Assembly (NCBI RefSeq): GCF_004564075.1
Contig: NZ_CP038256.1
Coordinates: 1,674,001 to 1,738,000, forward strand
Direction: 5' to 3'
Origin: Microbacterium sediminis
Lineage (GTDB): Bacteria; Actinomycetota; Actinomycetes; Actinomycetales; Microbacteriaceae
DNA length: 64,000 nucleotides
Positions within the stretch are counted from its first letter, which is position 1. Each line of letters opens with the position of its first letter. Of the stretch, positions 17,403 through 26,033 are shown in pieces. Below the pieces are notes generated by a model, which saw only the letters and a list, made by a program, of their open reading frames with translations, did not search any database and was not told where the DNA came from. The position numbers and the translations under genes were made by a program.

Positions 17403-18992
17403 TCAGTCCTCGACGATCTCGATCTGGCGGATGATCGAGGCGCCGATCGCCTCGCCCATCTCGGCGAGCAGCTCCTCGGGCACGCGCGCGTTGACGGTCA
17501 CCACCGCGAGCGCCTGGCCGTCGATCGCCTGCGCGACCTGCATGCCCTCGATGTTGATGCCGGCGTCGCCGAACTTCTTGCCGTAGATCGCGACGATGCC
17601 GGGGCCGTCCTCGTAGCGCATGACGACGTGGTGCTCGGCGATCGGCACCTCGATCTCGTAGCCGTTGATGCCGACGATCTTCTGCACCATGCGGGTGCCG
17701 GCGAGCGTGCCCGCGACGCTCAGGGTGGTGCCGTCGGAGAGCGTGCCGCGCAGGATCGTGATGTTGCGGTACTCCGGGCTCTCCTTCTCGACCACCATGC
17801 GGGTCTCGATGCCCCGCTGCTCGGCGAACACGGGCGCGTTGACGTACGAGACGGTCTCGCTGACGACGTTCGCCAGGATCCCCTTCAGCGCCGCCAGGCG
17901 GTACACGCTGACGTCGTAATCGGCCAGCTCGCCGCGCACCTCGATCTCGAGGTGCTGCAGCGCGCCGTGGGCCAGGCCGCTGAAGACCTGGCCGAGCTTC
18001 TCGACGAGCGCGATGCCGGGGCGCACGAACGGGTCGATGACGCCGCCGGCGACGTTGACCGCATCGGGAACGAGGTCGCCCTCGAGGGCGAGCTTGACCG
18101 ACTTGGCCACCGAGACGCCGGCCTTCTCCTGCGCCTCGTCGGTCGAGGCTCCCAGGTGCGGGGTGGCCACGACGTTCGGCAGCGCGGTCAGGCGCGTGTC
18201 GGTAGGCGGCTCGCTCGTGAACACGTCGAGGCCCGCACCGGCGATCTCGCCCGTGGTGAGCGCCTCGTGCAGGGCGTCCTCGTCGATCAGGCCGCCGCGG
18301 GCGACGTTGATCACGTAGGCGGTCGGCTTCATCGCCTTCAGCTGCGCGGCGCCGATCATGCCCGTCGTCTCGGGCGTCTTGGGCATGTGGATGGTGAGGA
18401 AGTCGGCCTGCGCGACGAGCTCGTCGAGGCTCAGCAGCTCGACGCCCAGCTGCTGGGCGCGCGCGCTGGTGACGTACGGGTCGTACGCGACCACGCGCAT
18501 CCCGAACGCCTGCATGCGGGCGGCCACGAGGGCGCCGATGCGACCCAGGCCGATCACGCCGAGCGTCTTCTCGAACAGCTCGACGCCGGTGTAGGCGCTG
18601 CGCTTCCACTCGCCGGCGCCGATCGAGGCGCGCGCGGCCGGGATGTGCCGGGCGAGGCTGAGGATGTGGCCACAGGTGAGCTCGGCGGCCGAGATGATGT
18701 TGGAGGTCGGCGCGTTGACGACCATGACGCCGGCCTGGGTGGCCGCCTTGATGTCGACGTTGTCGAGGCCCACGCCCGCGCGGGCGATCACCTTGAGGCG
18801 GGGAGCGTGGCCGATCGCCTCCTCGTCCATCTTCGTCGCCGAGCGCACGAGCACGGCGTTGGCCTCGGCGAGCGCCTCGAAGAGCGCGGGACGGTCGGTG
18901 CCGTCCACGGTGCGCACGTCGAAATCGGGACCCAGGGCCTCGATCGTGGCGGGCGAGAGCTGTTCGGCGATCAGGACGACGGGCTTCGGCAC
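17403..18992 (-). CDS. serA: D-3-phosphoglycerate dehydrogenase
   Basis: First step of serine synthesis. A 529-residue long-form enzyme: substrate- and NAD-binding domains (dinucleotide loop [13 protein letters not shown] near 148-160), then an intervening regulatory (ASB) domain at about 320-450 and a C-terminal ACT domain (about 455-529), which gives serine feedback inhibition in related actinobacterial enzymes. The catalytic HLGAST segment follows VATPHLGA near 278. The start is GTG. leuB follows immediately, linking serine and leucine synthesis in one unit. Confidence 0.96.
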   Translation of the reverse strand: MPKPVVLIAEQLSPATIEALGPDFDVRTVDGTDRPALFEALAEANAVLVRSATKMDEEAIGHAPRLKVIARAGVGLDNVDIKAATQAGVMVVNAPTSNIISAAELTCGHILSLARHIPAARASIGAGEWKRSAYTGVELFEKTLGVIGLGRIGALVAARMQAFGMRVVAYDPYVTSARAQQLGVELLSLDELVAQADFLTIHMPKTPETTGMIGAAQLKAMKPTAYVINVARGGLIDEDALHEALTTGEIAGAGLDVFTSEPPTDTRLTALPNVVATPHLGASTDEAQEKAGVSVAKSVKLALEGDLVPDAVNVAGGVIDPFVRPGIALVEKLGQVFSGLAHGALQHLEIEVRGELADYDVSVYRLAALKGILANVVSETVSYVNAPVFAEQRGIETRMVVEKESPEYRNITILRGTLSDGTTLSVAGTLAGTRMVQKIVGINGYEIEVPIAEHHVVMRYEDGPGIVAIYGKKFGDAGINIEGMQVAQAIDGQALAVVTVNARVPEELLAEMGEAIGASIIRQIEIVED

Positions 18993-19127
18993 GGATGGAT
19001 CCTTCGGTGCTTTGCGCAGGCGCGCGCGGTGATGAGGCGATGCGCCGCACGCCGTCGGGGGCGCGATCCGGTCCAGCTTATCGTCGCGGAACGGTGGCTC
19101 TTACGGGCGGCGGCGGGGCGGCGCGCG

Positions 19128-19493
19128 TCAGCCGAGGAGTGAACTCGTGTTGACGCTCGTATATGCCATGACGTCGAGCCAGAAGATCGCCACGATGCTC
19201 AGGCCGACGAGGAGCAGGACCGTCAGAGTGCGCAGTCCCCGCGAATGTCCGATCGACACGGCGAGCGCGAACAGCAGGATCGGCAGCAGGATCGCCAGGA
19301 TCCACACGAGCCACCCCATGGCGTTGAGCGCGAGGCCGCTCGCCGACGCCGCCTGCACGCTCTGCACGAGCTGCGAGATGCCGCTCCACACCGCGTAGGC
19401 GTACAGCAGGCCGAAGATGCCCGCGATCGTGGCGATGATCCACGTCGGCCGCTTCATCGATCCGTCGTGTGCGGCGCTCGTCTGCTCCGTCAC
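19128..19493 (-). CDS. Hypothetical membrane protein with four helices
   Basis: A 121-residue protein from GTG 19493, which overlaps the stop of the upstream membrane protein gene as GTGA. After about 15 polar residues it has hydrophobic segments at about 17-37, 50-78 and 87-106, separated by short polar loops. It matches no family I recognise. The tight overlap suggests it acts with its partner gene 19490-20014, perhaps as a membrane pair. Confidence 0.7.
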   Translation of the reverse strand: MTEQTSAAHDGSMKRPTWIIATIAGIFGLLYAYAVWSGISQLVQSVQAASASGLALNAMGWLVWILAILLPILLFALAVSIGHSRGLRTLTVLLLVGLSIVAIFWLDVMAYTSVNTSSLLG

Positions 19494-20014
19494 TGTCCGA
19501 TCACCCCCACCATCACGAACGGCCACGGCACGAGGACGATCACGCCCAGCACGATCGCCGCGATGCGCACCCACGTCGGGCGGCCGCGCGTGAGGAACCA
19601 CGCCGCGCCGAACCAGATCGCCGGGGCGAGGATGCCCAGCACCATGCTGCCGTGGAACATCGCGTCGGCCACGGCGCCGGTGCGGATCTGGATCCAGTCG
19701 CGCAGCCGCAGCGATCCGAGCACCCAGCCGACCGTCCACAGCAGGTACACGCCGCCGAGGACACCCAGCGAGACCAGCGCCGCGTCGCCGAGGCGCCGGG
19801 GCTCGCCCTCGACCGGTTCCTCCCCGGGTGCCGGCTCTTCGGCAACCGGACGTGTCACGGCGGGCTCGGGCTCGGTGGCGGGCTCGGTCGCCGGGGGCGT
19901 CTCGACCGGTGCCGACGGGGCCGGGTCCGCGTCGGCGGGGGCATCGACGCGCGTGTCGAGGGTCGGGTCGTCGTCGCCCTCCCACGAGAGCGCGTCGTCG
20001 TCAGGTCGCGGCAT
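19490..20014 (-). CDS. Hypothetical membrane protein with acidic/proline-rich N-terminus
   Basis: A 174-residue protein. Residues 1-80 are acidic and Ala/Pro-rich (starting MPRPDDDALSWEGDDDPTLD) with no membrane segment; residues 85-174 contain three to four hydrophobic helices (LVSLGVLGGVYLLWTVGW and later). Homologues in Microbacteriaceae are, as I recall, often labelled DNA polymerase III gamma/tau subunit. Nothing here resembles that ATPase (no Walker A), so that label would be wrong. It is translated just before the 121-residue membrane gene. Confidence 0.75.
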   Translation of the reverse strand: MPRPDDDALSWEGDDDPTLDTRVDAPADADPAPSAPVETPPATEPATEPEPAVTRPVAEEPAPGEEPVEGEPRRLGDAALVSLGVLGGVYLLWTVGWVLGSLRLRDWIQIRTGAVADAMFHGSMVLGILAPAIWFGAAWFLTRGRPTWVRIAAIVLGVIVLVPWPFVMVGVIGQ

Positions 20015-20077
20015 ACCGCTCACCCTAGGGCGGATCGGCTTTCCCGTGCGAGAGGCCCGCGGGGCTACGGTGGGGCC

Positions 20078-21106
20078 ATGCAGCTTCTCGGCGCGCTTCG
20101 GGCTCCGCGTCGGACGTCCGCGCTCCAGGCGGTCAAGTCGATCATCGCCACGATCGCCGCATGGCTGCTGGCCGGCTGGCTCATCGCGAGCGGTCCGCCG
20201 CCCGTGTTCGCCGCGATCGCGGCGCTGCTGGTGGTGCAGCCGAGCCTGAACCAGTCGTACCTCAAGGGCATCGAGCGCAGCGCCGGCGTGATCGCCGGGG
20301 TCATCGTGGCCGCGCTCGTCGGCCTCGCGATCCCCGATCCCGCCTGGGCGCTGCCCATCGCGGTGGCGGCCGCGCTGCTGCTGGCCTGGGCCCTGCGGAT
20401 GACGCCCGGCACGTCGAACCAGGCGGGCATCAGCGCGCTGCTCGTCATCGCGCTCGGCACGACCACGCCGATGTACGCGGTCGATCGCGTGATCGAGACG
20501 ATGCTGGGCGCCGCCGTCGGCTTCGTCGTGAACCTCGCCATCGTGCCGCCCGTGGCCGTCGCGCCCGCGCGCGAGGCCGTCGCCCGGCTCGGCGAGGAGC
20601 TGGCGCGCTCCCTCGAGCGGCTGGCCGACGCCCTCGGCGCCCGCTGCTCGCGCGCCGAGCTGGAGGAGCTCATGGTCACGGCGCGCCTGCTGCGACCCAT
20701 GCGCGATGCGGCCGAGGCCGCGCTCGACGCCGCCACCGACTCCCTCGCGCTGAACCCCCGCGGTCGCGCGCACCGCGAGTCGCTCGCGGCGCAGCGCGAG
20801 CTGATCGGCACGCTCACGTCGATCACCCGACAGACGATCGGGATGACGCGCGCCTTCTACGACCACTACGACGACGAGATCGCGCAGGAGCCCGCCGTCG
20901 GCGGCATCGTCGATCAGCTGCGCCGCGCCGCGCACGACGTCCGACTGCGCACCCGCCGCTCGGCCGCCCCCGTGTCGACCGAGACCCAGACGCTGCCGGC
21001 GCTCACGGAACCGCTCTCGCTCGCGCAGCCGACCGGCCCGCACTGGGTGCTCATCGGCTCGCTGCTCGAGGACCTGCGCCGCGTACACGAGGAGCTCACC
21101 GCGTAG
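20078..21106 (+). CDS. FUSC-family membrane protein
   Basis: A 342-residue protein with six predicted helices in the first 175 residues (TIAAWLLAGWLIA onward, including the SLNQSYLKGIERSAGVIAG-type segment typical of aromatic-acid exporter/FUSC proteins), followed by a long soluble helical domain (about 180-342). These proteins are thought to export organic acids, but no partner gene is adjacent. TACGGT lies 6 bases before the ATG (20066-20071) without a ribosome binding site, so leaderless. An exonuclease gene begins 14 bases after its stop. Confidence 0.82.
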   Translation: MQLLGALRAPRRTSALQAVKSIIATIAAWLLAGWLIASGPPPVFAAIAALLVVQPSLNQSYLKGIERSAGVIAGVIVAALVGLAIPDPAWALPIAVAAALLLAWALRMTPGTSNQAGISALLVIALGTTTPMYAVDRVIETMLGAAVGFVVNLAIVPPVAVAPAREAVARLGEELARSLERLADALGARCSRAELEELMVTARLLRPMRDAAEAALDAATDSLALNPRGRAHRESLAAQRELIGTLTSITRQTIGMTRAFYDHYDDEIAQEPAVGGIVDQLRRAAHDVRLRTRRSAAPVSTETQTLPALTEPLSLAQPTGPHWVLIGSLLEDLRRVHEELTA

Positions 21107-21120
21107 GAGAGGATGAGCCC

Positions 21121-22038
21121 GTGACCCGCCTCATGCTGCTCGACACCGCCAGCCTCTACTTCCGCGCGTACTACGGGGTGCCCGACACGTTCCGCTCACC
21201 CGACGGCACCGTCGTCAACGCCGCGCGCGGGCTGCTCGACATGATCGCCAAGCTCGTCACGACGTACGAGCCCGACCGGCTCGTCGCGTGCTGGGACGAC
21301 GACTGGCGGCCGCAGTGGCGGGTCGACCTCATCCCCTCCTACAAGTCGCACCGCGTCGTGGAGCTCCTCGAGGGCGCGCCCGACGTGGAGGAGGTGCCCG
21401 ATCCGCTCGAGGCCCAGGTGCCGATCATCCGCGAGGCCTTGGCCGCGCTCGGCGTCGCCGTCGTCGGGGCGGCCGCCCACGAGGCCGACGACGTGATCGG
21501 CACGCTCGCGACGCGCGCGACCGGACCGGTCGACGTCGTCACGGGCGATCGCGACCTGTTCCAGCTCGTCGACGACGCCCGCGGCGTGCGGGTGATCTAC
21601 ACCGCGCGCGGCATGAGCAATCTCGAGATCGTCACGGACGACGTCGTGGTCGCCAAGTACGGCGTGCACGCCGCCCAGTACGCCGACTTCGCCACCCTGC
21701 GCGGCGACGCCTCCGACGGCCTGCCCGGCGTGAAGGGCGTGGGCGACAAGACCGCCGCCACGCTGCTGGCCGCCCACGGCGACCTCGCCGGCATCCGCGC
21801 CGCGGCCGAAGCCGGCGAGGGCATGTCGGCGGGCGTGCGGGCCAAGATCGCGGCGGCCGCGGACTACCTCGACGTCGCCCCGCGCGTGGTCGCGGTGGCG
21901 CGCGACCTCGAGCTTGCCCCGTTCGACGACGCGATCGGCGGCTTCGACGCCGACGCGGCGCGGGCACTCGCCGAGCGGTGGGGGCTCGCGCAGCCGATGG
22001 AGCGCGCCATCGCGGCGCTCACGGCCGCCGCGGGCTGA
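21121..22038 (+). CDS. Stand-alone 5'-3' exonuclease (PolA N-domain / FEN-like)
   Basis: A 305-residue nuclease homologous to the 5' nuclease domain of DNA polymerase I, without polymerase domain. Metal-binding acidic blocks are present: LLDTASLYFRAYY (Asp at 8), HEADDVIGTLA near 120-130, VTGDRDLFQLV near 140-150, and the helix-hairpin-helix DNA-binding segment GLPGVKGVGDKTAA near 200-213. Many actinobacteria carry such an extra copy beside full-length PolA, where it can remove flaps or RNA primers. GTG start with GAGAGGATG upstream. It lies 14 bases after the FUSC gene. Confidence 0.9.
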   Translation: MTRLMLLDTASLYFRAYYGVPDTFRSPDGTVVNAARGLLDMIAKLVTTYEPDRLVACWDDDWRPQWRVDLIPSYKSHRVVELLEGAPDVEEVPDPLEAQVPIIREALAALGVAVVGAAAHEADDVIGTLATRATGPVDVVTGDRDLFQLVDDARGVRVIYTARGMSNLEIVTDDVVVAKYGVHAAQYADFATLRGDASDGLPGVKGVGDKTAATLLAAHGDLAGIRAAAEAGEGMSAGVRAKIAAAADYLDVAPRVVAVARDLELAPFDDAIGGFDADAARALAERWGLAQPMERAIAALTAAAG

Positions 22039-22044
22039 CGGGGT

Positions 22045-23304
22045 TCAGCGGCGCTGCGAGCCGATCACGGCGCAGATGAGGAACGCCGCGAACCCGATGC
22101 CGAGCGCGAGGCTGAAGCTGAGCGACGCGGCCCACCCGCCCGTGGCGTCGTGCAGCGCGCCGGCGACGGGTGCGCCGACCGTGCCGAACACGTACGCCAG
22201 CCCCTGCACGAGCGCGGAGCCCGTCGCCGCCTCGGCGTCCGTGCGCGCGACGCGCATGAGCACGGTGAAGATGACGACGAAGCCGCCGGCGTGCGCGACC
22301 GAGCCGATCGCCGCCCACAGGGCCAGCAGCTGCGGCGCGACGAGCAGCCCGGCCGACACGGCGATCCAGCAGGCGCTCACGACGACGGCCGGCACCATGA
22401 GCGGCAGGTAGCGCGCGAGCACCGGCACGACGAAGGCGCCGACGATCGCCCCGCCCTGGAAGATCGAGGCGAGCGCGCCCGCCGTCGTCGTGTCGACCCC
22501 GATGAGATCGGTCGCCATCGCCGGCAGCCACGTGGACAGCACGTAGTACGCGGCCGACTGGCACGCGAACGTGGCCGTGAGCAGCCACACCGCCGGGTGC
22601 CGCAGCGCGCGACCGCGTCCGGTGAGGACGGGCACCGGCCCGGTCATCGCGACGGCCTCGGCGGCCGCTCCCGTCGCGCCGGTCTCGCCCGAGTAGCGCT
22701 CGCCCCAGGTGGCCCCGGCGGCGCGGTCTCGACCCAGGTGCACGGCCCACAGCGCGACGCCGACGATCGACAGCACGCTCCACGACAGCAGCGCCACCGG
22801 CCAGCCGATGGCCTCCGCCAGCGGGGCCGTGCCGAGCGTGGCGAACAGCGAGCCGACGTTGAGCATCGCCGTGTACGCGGCCGTGACGGTGGCCACGTGC
22901 CGCTCGGGCACGTCGCGGCGGATGATCACGGGGATCACGACGTTGCCGATCGTGATCGCCGCACCCGTGACGATCATGCCGGCGATCATCCAGCCGTACA
23001 CGGGGGCCGACCGCACCAGGGTGCCGGCGATCACGCCGGCGAGGCACACGAGCAGGGCGAGCTCGGGGCCCGCCCTCCGGATCACGAGCGCGGCGGCCGG
23101 CGTCACGACGGCGAACATGAGCACGGCGCTCGTCATGATGAGCGACGCGCCGGCCGCGTCGAGCCCGAGGTCGTGCTCGATGTCGCGCAACACCGGCGAG
23201 ACCGCCAGCACGGGAGCCCGCAGGCTCAGCGCCGCGACGAGAACGCCGGCGACCACGAGCCAGGGGAACGCCCGTCTCGCGGCGGAGACGGGAGCGGACA
23301 TCAC
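22045..23304 (-). CDS. MFS transporter, CynX/NimT-like
   Basis: A 419-residue permease with twelve hydrophobic segments and a central loop near 200-225. The N-terminal segment VLRAPVLAVSPVLRDIEHDLGLDAAGAS-like arrangement (ALSLRAPVLAVSP near residues 24-36) is characteristic of the CynX/NimT (cyanate or 2-nitroimidazole) branch of MFS. The actual substrate is unknown. The TAGACT before its ATG is 9 bases away, with GGCCGGG between, so initiation is not clearly leaderless. It is convergent with the exonuclease, 6 bases apart. Confidence 0.85.
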   Translation of the reverse strand: MMSAPVSAARRAFPWLVVAGVLVAALSLRAPVLAVSPVLRDIEHDLGLDAAGASLIMTSAVLMFAVVTPAAALVIRRAGPELALLVCLAGVIAGTLVRSAPVYGWMIAGMIVTGAAITIGNVVIPVIIRRDVPERHVATVTAAYTAMLNVGSLFATLGTAPLAEAIGWPVALLSWSVLSIVGVALWAVHLGRDRAAGATWGERYSGETGATGAAAEAVAMTGPVPVLTGRGRALRHPAVWLLTATFACQSAAYYVLSTWLPAMATDLIGVDTTTAGALASIFQGGAIVGAFVVPVLARYLPLMVPAVVVSACWIAVSAGLLVAPQLLALWAAIGSVAHAGGFVVIFTVLMRVARTDAEAATGSALVQGLAYVFGTVGAPVAGALHDATGGWAASLSFSLALGIGFAAFLICAVIGSQRR

Positions 23305-23344
23305 CCGGCCAGTCTATGCCCGGGCATGCATGCGCCCTCGGGGC

Positions 23345-24409
23345 TCAGTCGGTCTGCGCCTCGCGGCTCGCCCGCACCCACGCCTCGAGCTTGGCCTCGG
23401 CGCGGCCGTCGTCGATCGCGGCCGCGGCCTCGTCGCGCGCCTCGACGAGGCGCTGGATGAGGTTGCGCTGCGCCTGCCCCGGGTCCTGCGACAGCCGGTA
23501 GGCGACGATGCCGGCCGCGGCGTTCAGCAGCACGATGTCGCGCACGGCGCCCTGCTCCCCCGCCAGCGTGCGGCGCAGCACCCCGGCGTTGTGCGCGGGG
23601 TCGCCGCCCGTGATGTCGGCCAGCGTCGCCGTCGGCATGTCGAGGTCGCGCGGGTGGATGTCGAACTCGTGCTGGTCGCCGTTGCTGATCTGCCAGATCC
23701 GGCTGTACCCCGTCGTTGTGAGCTCGTCGAGCCCGTCCTCGCCCCGGAAGACGAGCGCCGTCGCGCCGCGCGTGCGGAACACGCCCGCGATGAGCGGCAC
23801 CACGTCGGGATTGGCCACGCCGACCGCGTTCGCCTCGGCGCGCGCCGGGTTCACGAGCGGGCCGAGGAAGTTGAACACCGTGGGCACGCCGAGCTCGCCC
23901 CGCACGGCCGCGGCGTGCTTGAAGCCGGGGTGGAAGGCCGCCGCCCACGCGAAGGTGATGCCGGCACGATCCAGCACGCTCGCGACCGCCTCGGGCGAGA
24001 GGCCGAGGTCGATCCCGAGCTCCCCGAGCACGTCGGAGGAGCCGGTCTTCGAGCTCACCGCGCGATTGCCGTGCTTGACCACCGGGATGCCGGTGGCGGC
24101 GATCACAATCGACGCCGTCGTCGAGACGTTCACGGTGCCGATCCGGTCGCCGCCGGTGCCCACGATGTCGAGCACGTTCGGATCGACGGGGAGGGGCACG
24201 GCCGCGTCGAGGATCGCGTCGCGGAAGCCGATGACCTCCTCCACCGACTCGCCCTTCGCGCGCAGGGCGGTGAGGAAGCCGGCCAGCTGCGCGGGCGTCG
24301 CTGCCCCGGTCATGACCTGCGTCATCGCCCAGGTCGCCTCCGACACGCTGAGGTCGCGGCCCTCCAACACGGTGGTGAGGACGGCGGGCCAGGAGAGCGA
24401 TTCGGGCAT
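23345..24409 (-). CDS. trpD: Anthranilate phosphoribosyltransferase
   Basis: Second step of tryptophan synthesis: joins anthranilate to PRPP, cytoplasmic. It has 354 residues, the usual length, with the PRPP-binding GTGGD at 84-88, the NVSTTAS loop at 94-100 and KHGNRAVSSKTGSSDVLE from about 113. It is not in a trp operon here. TAGGAT lies 6 bases before the ATG (24416-24421), so it probably starts a leaderless message. I found no Trp-rich leader upstream. It is divergent from ctaE. Confidence 0.95.
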   Translation of the reverse strand: MPESLSWPAVLTTVLEGRDLSVSEATWAMTQVMTGAATPAQLAGFLTALRAKGESVEEVIGFRDAILDAAVPLPVDPNVLDIVGTGGDRIGTVNVSTTASIVIAATGIPVVKHGNRAVSSKTGSSDVLGELGIDLGLSPEAVASVLDRAGITFAWAAAFHPGFKHAAAVRGELGVPTVFNFLGPLVNPARAEANAVGVANPDVVPLIAGVFRTRGATALVFRGEDGLDELTTTGYSRIWQISNGDQHEFDIHPRDLDMPTATLADITGGDPAHNAGVLRRTLAGEQGAVRDIVLLNAAAGIVAYRLSQDPGQAQRNLIQRLVEARDEAAAAIDDGRAEAKLEAWVRASREAQTD

Positions 24410-24480
24410 GCGCAGATCCTATCGTCGGCCGATCCACGGCGGTCTCGGGCCGGATTCCCAGCCGGCACTTAGGCCTCCCT

Positions 24481-24503
24481 AACTTCGACGCGGCGTCGAA
24501 ATT
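24481..24503. promoter_or_regulatory. Palindromic site between trpD and ctaE
   Basis: TTCGACG-CGG-CGTCGAA is a perfect 7-bp inverted repeat with a 3-base centre (24484-24500), extended by AA/TT after one mismatch to 23 bp. It lies in the 131-bp divergent region, 38 bases before the ctaE GTG and 63 bases before trpD's upstream hexamer. Its compact size and A/T-rich flanks suggest a protein operator. The cognate regulator is unknown. Confidence 0.5.
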
Positions 24504-24540
24504 GCCATGAGCACGCTCGATCATCGGCAATAATGGACGG

Positions 24541-25167
24541 GTGACGACCCCCGTGATCTATGCCCCGGCACCGAAAGTGAAGCGACCCGACCCGGTCGCG
24601 GTCGGCACGATTGTCTGGCTCGGCAGCGAAGTCATGTTCTTCGCCGGCCTGTTCGCGATCTACTTCACGCTCCGCAGCACCAGCCCGGAGCTGTGGGCGG
24701 ACCGCACCGAGCTTCTCAACGTGCCCTTCGCTCTGATCAACACGATCATCCTGGTGCTCTCCAGTGTGACGTGCCAGATGGGCGTGTTCGCCGCCGAGCG
24801 CGGCCAGCCGTACACGGTCAAGGGGCAGGGCTGGAAGTCGTGGGGCATGGTCCCCTGGTTCTGGCTGACCTTCATCCTGGGCGCGTTCTTCGTCTGCGGT
24901 CAGGTCTGGGAGTACGCCCAGCTCGTCGCGCACGGCATGCCGATCCACTCGGACTCGTACGCGTCGGCGTTCTACCTGACCACGGGCTTCCACGCGCTCC
25001 ACGTCACCGGCGGCCTCGTCGCGTTCCTGCTCACGATCGGCCGTGTGTATGCCGTCAAGCAGTTCCGTCGCAAGGAAGAGACCACCGCGATCGTGGTGTC
25101 GTACTACTGGCACTTCGTGGATGTGGTCTGGATCGCCCTGTTCATCGTCATCTACTTCCTCAAGTAA
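24541..25167 (+). CDS. ctaE: Cytochrome c oxidase (aa3) subunit III
   Basis: A 208-residue membrane subunit of the aa3 oxidase with five helices, the short form typical of actinobacteria ([15 protein letters not shown] near 26-40, FHALHVTGG near 150-158, [11 protein letters not shown] near 188-198). It supports proton uptake into the catalytic subunit, encoded elsewhere. The start is GTG, with AATAAT 6 bases upstream and no ribosome binding site, so likely leaderless. It heads the qcrCAB operon, as expected for a bcc-aa3 supercomplex. Confidence 0.95.
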   Translation: MTTPVIYAPAPKVKRPDPVAVGTIVWLGSEVMFFAGLFAIYFTLRSTSPELWADRTELLNVPFALINTIILVLSSVTCQMGVFAAERGQPYTVKGQGWKSWGMVPWFWLTFILGAFFVCGQVWEYAQLVAHGMPIHSDSYASAFYLTTGFHALHVTGGLVAFLLTIGRVYAVKQFRRKEETTAIVVSYYWHFVDVVWIALFIVIYFLK

Positions 25168-25187
25168 GACCGGAGCTGAAGAATCAC

Positions 25188-25994
25188 ATGGCACGAGAGA
25201 AGAAGATGCGTCGCTCCGGCGGGCGTCGCAGCCCCCTGGCCACCGCCGCGCTGATCGGCATCGGCCTGCTCATCACGGGCGGCGGCTACGCCGCGGCATC
25301 GGCCGCGGTCGCCTCGACCGCCGAGACGTCGCAGGTCCAGACCGCCCTCACGGCGGAGGACGGCGAGAAGCTGTTCCAGGCCAACTGCGCCACCTGCCAC
25401 GGCCTCGACCTGCAGGGCACCGACAACGGCCCCTCGCTCGTCGGCGTCGGCGAGCTCGCGGTCGAGTTCCAGGTCTCCACCGGACGCATGCCGCTGCAGA
25501 TGCAGGGCCCGCAGGCTCCGCAGAAGCCGGTGCAGTTCACCGAGGAGCAGATCCTCGCGATGGCCGACTACGTCCAGTCGGTCGCCCCCGGCCCCGAGTA
25601 CCCGAGCGATCACGTGACCGACGGCGAGGGCGACGTCGCCCGCGGTGCGGAGCTGTTCCGCATCAACTGCGCCATGTGCCACAACGTCGCCGCCGCCGGT
25701 GGCGCGCTCACCGAGGGCAAGTACGCGCCGGACATCATGGACACCAGCGGCCTGCACATCTACGCGGCCATGGTCACCGGCCCCCAGAACATGCCTGTCT
25801 TCAACGACATGAACCTCACCGAGGAAGACAAGCGCGACATCATCTCCGCGCTGCTGTATCAGCAGCAGATGCAGGCCCCGGGCGGCTTCACGCTCGGCTC
25901 GCTGGGTCCTGTCTCGGAGGGTCTGTTCGTCTGGATCTTCGGCATCGGCGCCCTCGTGGCGATCACGGTGTGGATCACCGCGAAGTCGAACTGA
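25188..25994 (+). CDS. qcrC: Cytochrome bc1 complex dihaem cytochrome c subunit
   Basis: A 268-residue protein that passes electrons from the Rieske centre to the aa3 oxidase inside the bcc-aa3 supercomplex. It has a basic N-terminus and signal-anchor helix (about 17-42), then two haem c sites, CATCH at 67-71 and CAMCH at 161-165, each in a cytochrome c domain, and a C-terminal helix (about 240-262) anchoring it to the membrane. Two haems replace the soluble cytochrome c of other bacteria. Second gene of the ctaE-qcrCAB operon, 20 bases after ctaE. Confidence 0.97.
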   Translation: MAREKKMRRSGGRRSPLATAALIGIGLLITGGGYAAASAAVASTAETSQVQTALTAEDGEKLFQANCATCHGLDLQGTDNGPSLVGVGELAVEFQVSTGRMPLQMQGPQAPQKPVQFTEEQILAMADYVQSVAPGPEYPSDHVTDGEGDVARGAELFRINCAMCHNVAAAGGALTEGKYAPDIMDTSGLHIYAAMVTGPQNMPVFNDMNLTEEDKRDIISALLYQQQMQAPGGFTLGSLGPVSEGLFVWIFGIGALVAITVWITAKSN

Positions 25995-26033
25995 CGCATG
26001 ACGAACGAACGTGAAGAAGTGACGAGGAGCACC

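Noticed and set aside
16348..19050. A 900-codon minus-strand frame that seems to fuse leuB to an upstream protein
   Set aside because: The upstream part is serA read in the wrong frame; leuB starts at GTG 17400 with a ribosome binding site. Similar false fusions were trimmed for the serine hydrolase, tadB, tadC, rph, rdgB, the ABC permease and the HIT gene.
24480..24511. Short frame MAISTPRRS upstream of trpD as a tryptophan leader
   Set aside because: It contains no Trp codon and spans the palindrome; nothing supports attenuation here.
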